DNA of 7,149 nt from Mycobacterium sp. (GTDB lineage: Bacteria; Actinomycetota; Actinomycetes; Mycobacteriales; Mycobacteriaceae), in the NCBI GenBank assembly GCA_023264755.1, contig JAHFVB010000263.1, positions 1 through 7,149 on the forward strand, given 5' to 3'. The translations under genes and the position numbers were made by a program. The notes beneath the pieces are model-generated. The model had not been told where the DNA came from and made no database searches. It worked only from the letters and a program-made list of their open reading frames with translations. Of this stretch, positions 4,845 through 7,149 are shown in pieces; the first letter of the stretch is position 1, and each line of letters opens with the position of its first letter.

Positions 4845-5859
4845 ATTCTGGGAACTGGTCGGGCTGGCCCTGGCCTGTTCGGTGCCCGTCGTGCTGGCGG
4901 GTGCCCTGCTGATCCGGCTGGCCCGGTCGTGGTCGCTGGCGGTGAGCATGGTGTTGCTCATCCTCATCCCCACGATCGCCACGTTCACCGGCGTGTTCGG
5001 CGCCAGCCGGTTCATGATCACCCAGCAGTTCGAGCGCACCGTGATCGTTTTGGTCATCGTCTCGGTCGTCACGATTCCCGCGGCGGTCATGTTGGCGCGC
5101 TACCAAGCCCGCCGCACGGTGTGGGAGAACGAGATCCGCCAGTCGGAGGCAGCCGCCGAGGCGAGTCGGCGCCGCCTGGTCGCCTTCGTCAGTCACGACC
5201 TGCGGACACCGCTGGCGGGCATTCGGGCCGTCGCCGAGGCCATCGCCGACGGGCTGGTCGCCGACGATGAGGTGCGCACACACGCCAAACACATCGAACA
5301 GGAATCCATCCGACTGTCCGAAATGGTGGACGACCTGTTCGAGATGTCGAAGATCAATGCCGGTGCGGTCCAGCCGGTGTACGACCGGGTGGCCCTGGAC
5401 GAAGTCGTCGACGACGTGTTGGCCGCCCACCAGATTGCCGCCGAGCGCGCCGGTGTCGTACTGCGCGCCGACGTACCCGCCCACCCGGTCCGGGTGATCG
5501 GCAGCGACCGCGCCCTGGTGCGGGTGCTGTCCAACCTGGTCGCCAATGCCATCGCCCACACCCCGGCCGGCGGCACCGTCGAACTGGCGGTCGGCGCCGA
5601 CGAGCAGGGGGCCTGGGCCCGGGTGGACGACACCGGCGTCGGCATCGACGAAGCCGACCTGCCGCGGGTGTTCGACGTGGCCTACCGCGGCTCCAATGGC
5701 CGTGTCCCACGCGAGGATGCGTCGCTGCCGAGCGGATCGGGCCTGGGGCTGGCGATCGCCGCCGGCCTGGTCCAGGCCCATCACGGCACCCTGGCCGCCT
5801 ACAACCGCGATACCGGGGCCAGCTTCGAGGTCCGGCTGCCACTGGCCGGCGAGGACTGA
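4831..5859 (+). CDS. Membrane histidine kinase, partner of the OmpR-type regulator
   Basis: This is a 342-residue sensor kinase from ATG 4831; GTG 4819 is an alternative four codons upstream. Three hydrophobic segments lie at about 9-28, 36-57 and 71-89. Only about a dozen residues (ASRFMITQQFER) are left between the second and third, so there is no real extracytoplasmic sensor domain and no clear HAMP. A charged, coiled-coil-like linker (92-116) leads to the H-box FVSHDLRTP with His122. The HATPase part has the N-box VLSNLVANAIAHTP (Asn239), the G1 box DDTGVGID (267-273), an F-box near Phe281 and the G2 box GSGLGLA (302-308). All catalytic motifs are intact. It should autophosphorylate His122 with ATP and pass the phosphate to Asp52 of the regulator. 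The stimulus is likely sensed in or at the membrane. Confidence 0.94.
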   Translation: MPNSEFWELVGLALACSVPVVLAGALLIRLARSWSLAVSMVLLILIPTIATFTGVFGASRFMITQQFERTVIVLVIVSVVTIPAAVMLARYQARRTVWENEIRQSEAAAEASRRRLVAFVSHDLRTPLAGIRAVAEAIADGLVADDEVRTHAKHIEQESIRLSEMVDDLFEMSKINAGAVQPVYDRVALDEVVDDVLAAHQIAAERAGVVLRADVPAHPVRVIGSDRALVRVLSNLVANAIAHTPAGGTVELAVGADEQGAWARVDDTGVGIDEADLPRVFDVAYRGSNGRVPREDASLPSGSGLGLAIAAGLVQAHHGTLAAYNRDTGASFEVRLPLAGED

Positions 5860-5922
5860 TCCTCCCGTAGCGGCGGGGTTTCCTCCCGTAGCGGCGGGGT
5901 TTCCTCCCGTAGCGGCGGGGTT
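5860..5922. repeat. Three exact tandem copies of a 21-bp GC-rich unit
   Basis: Copies lie at 5860-5880, 5881-5901 and 5902-5922 without a single difference. Each has the core CCTCCCGTAGCGGCGGGG, preceded by T and followed by TT. Each core can fold as CCCG-(TAGCGG)-CGGG followed by GTTT on the plus strand. The array starts on the base after the kinase stop, and its last base is the final base of the stop codon of the convergent NMO gene. It may act as a repeated bidirectional terminator or simply be a minisatellite whose copy number varies. Confidence 0.95.
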
Positions 5923-7052
5923 CAGGCAGGCAGCGAGTTGCTCAAGCGCTGCGCCGCGGCCAGGTAGTCCTCGATGAACTCGAGCACCACGGTCCGCGCC
6001 GGCTTCACCTTGTTCATCAAGCCCACGCCCTGCCCGACGAAGTAGGTGGCCAACGCCTGAGCCCCCGGATGGCCCTGCGCCGCCAACACGTCGACCCGAC
6101 GAATCACCGGTTCGCACAACATGTTCTGCAGCGGCAAGCCCAGCGGCTGATGTCCGCCCGCGTGCGGGAGCCACGCATCGGTCCATTCCGACACCAGCTG
6201 GCGGGCGGGCTTGCCGGTCCGTCCGGCCGAACGGATCGTGTCACGCGACGTCGCGGCCAGCATCTTCTGCTTGGTATGCGGTGCGGTCTCGGCCTCCTCG
6301 GTGGTCAACCACACCGACCCGGTCCAGGCCCCTGCCGCGCCCATCGCGACGGCCGCCGCCATCTGTCGGCCCGTGACGATCCCGCCTGCGGCCAGCACGG
6401 GCACGTTGGCTCCCGAGGCTTCGATCGCCTCGATGACCTCCGGGACGAGCACCAGCGTGGTGACCTCGCCGCAGTGACCACCCGCCTCGGTGCCTTGGGC
6501 GACGATGAGATCCACCCCAGCCGCCACCTGCTTGACCGCATGCTCCTTGGCGCCCACCAGGGCCGCCACCGGGACGCCGTTCTTCTGGGCGGCGTCGATC
6601 ATGTATGCCGGCGGCACGCCCAACGCGTTGGCGATCAACTTGATGGGGTGGCTCATGGCGACCTCCAACAGTTCGGGGCCGGTGTTCCCCGACAATCCGG
6701 AGCCTCCGAGCCGCGGCGACGACTCTGGTTCGATGCCGTGCGCTTGCAGCAGCTGCCCGACGTAGCTGCGATACTCTTCCGGAATCCGTTGCCTCAGATC
6801 GGAATTCGACAGCTGCTCGCCCTTGCCCTCGAACTTGGCGGGCACGATCAGGTCCACGCCGTAGGGCTTGCCGCCGACGTGGTCGTCGATCCACGCCAGT
6901 TCCTGCTCGAGTTGATCCGGGGTATACGCCGTCCCACCCAATACTCCGAAGCCGCCGGCGTTCGTCACCGCCGCGACGACGTCGCGGCAGTGGCTGAAGG
7001 CGAAGAGCGGGAAGTCGATGCCGAACTGTTCACAGAGTGCGGGGGTGGTCAT
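5922..7052 (-). CDS. Nitronate monooxygenase / 2-nitropropane dioxygenase-like flavoprotein
   Basis: This 376-residue protein is predicted to be a cytoplasmic TIM-barrel FMN enzyme of the NMO family, which oxidises nitronates or acts as an enoyl-reductase-like flavin protein. The N-terminal block FPLFAFSHCRDVVAAVTNAG and GGFGVLGG (about 14-40) are family-typical. So are QGTEAGGHCGEV (about 186-197, with the conserved His193), the phosphate-binding AAGGIVTGRQ (221-230), GAAGAWTGSVWL (238-249) and the C-terminal GVGLMNKVKPAR (342-353). It is longer than many NMOs (about 320-360) because of a charged stretch around 72-115 between the second barrel strand and the SHPIKLI segment. From memory it resembles mycobacterial Rv1533-type proteins, but this was not checked. 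ATG 7052 overlaps the stop of the upstream gene as ATGA, suggesting coupled translation. The substrate cannot be stated; a true nitronate activity is only one option. Confidence 0.9.
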   Translation of the reverse strand: MTTPALCEQFGIDFPLFAFSHCRDVVAAVTNAGGFGVLGGTAYTPDQLEQELAWIDDHVGGKPYGVDLIVPAKFEGKGEQLSNSDLRQRIPEEYRSYVGQLLQAHGIEPESSPRLGGSGLSGNTGPELLEVAMSHPIKLIANALGVPPAYMIDAAQKNGVPVAALVGAKEHAVKQVAAGVDLIVAQGTEAGGHCGEVTTLVLVPEVIEAIEASGANVPVLAAGGIVTGRQMAAAVAMGAAGAWTGSVWLTTEEAETAPHTKQKMLAATSRDTIRSAGRTGKPARQLVSEWTDAWLPHAGGHQPLGLPLQNMLCEPVIRRVDVLAAQGHPGAQALATYFVGQGVGLMNKVKPARTVVLEFIEDYLAAAQRLSNSLPA

Positions 7053-7149
7053 GCGTCCAGTATCACCATCGGATCGAACGCCCCGTACGCGGACTGCCGC
7101 TGTGCCCGGAGCCGCCCGGCCGCTTGGGCGTGGGGGGCCTGGCGGGCCG
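7049..7149 (-). CDS. C-terminal 32 codons of an unidentified upstream gene (cut by window edge)
   Basis: On the minus strand a frame enters from the right edge and ends at TGA 7051-7049, sharing ATGA with the NMO start. Its last residues are AGRLRAQRQSAYGAFDPMVI followed by LDA. The four-base overlap and the codon choice (mostly G/C third positions) make a real gene end likely. The fragment is too short for me to assign a family. Together with NMO it would form a minus-strand operon that ends at the 21-bp repeat array. Confidence 0.6.
   Translation of the reverse strand, partial: ARQAPHAQAAGRLRAQRQSAYGAFDPMVILDA

Noticed and set aside
5860..5922. CRISPR array
   Set aside because: The copies are directly adjacent with no spacers and the unit is only 21 bp, so this is a simple tandem repeat.
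4747..6186. 479-codon minus-strand open frame across the kinase and repeat array
   Set aside because: It lies opposite the intact kinase and over the NMO gene end, and has shadow-type composition. The repeated NPAATGG peptide comes only from the 21-bp DNA repeats.

Overview
The window is high-GC DNA with dense coding, frequent GTG/TTG starts and genes that overlap by a few bases. It looks like a chromosome segment from a mycobacterium or a close mycolic-acid actinobacterium. The strongest taxonomic hints are a KasA/KasB-type ketoacyl synthase fragment at the left edge and a nitronate-monooxygenase-like protein that, from memory, resembles mycobacterial homologues. No tRNA, rRNA, CRISPR array, insertion sequence or prophage gene was found.

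Layout. (1) Positions 1-471, minus strand: the N-terminal 157 codons of a KasA/KasB-like beta-ketoacyl-ACP synthase, cut by the left edge. (2) Positions 472-735: a divergent intergenic gap. (3) Positions 736-2091, plus strand: a polytopic membrane protein with features of a GT-C-type glycosyltransferase. (4) Positions 2102-4054, minus strand: a three-gene overlapping operon, transcribed in the order family-2 glycosyltransferase, DUF2064/COG3222 GT-A-like protein, SAM-dependent methyltransferase. It converges on the membrane protein, and a perfect GC hairpin sits between the two ends. (5) Positions 4055-4157: a divergent promoter region with nested inverted repeats. (6) Positions 4158-5859, plus strand: an OmpR-family response regulator and a histidine kinase whose coding regions overlap by 14 bases. 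(7) Positions 5860-5922: three exact tandem copies of a 21-bp unit filling the gap between convergent genes. (8) Positions 5922-7052, minus strand: an NMO/2-nitropropane-dioxygenase-like flavoprotein, joined by an ATGA overlap to the last 32 codons of an unidentified gene that runs off the right edge.

How the parts may fit together (inference). The GT2 enzyme resembles polyprenyl-phosphate sugar synthases, and the membrane protein resembles enzymes that use such lipid-linked sugars on the outer face of the membrane. With the DUF2064 protein and the methyltransferase they would make a small, possibly methylated, glycoconjugate pathway. The two-component system is divergent from this operon and shares a roughly 100-bp control region with it, so it is the obvious candidate regulator. 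No substrate or product can be read from the sequence. The least ordinary features are the apparent CTG starts in the operon, possible leaderless promoters in front of three genes, the triplicated 21-bp intergenic element and the kinase with almost no extracytoplasmic domain.
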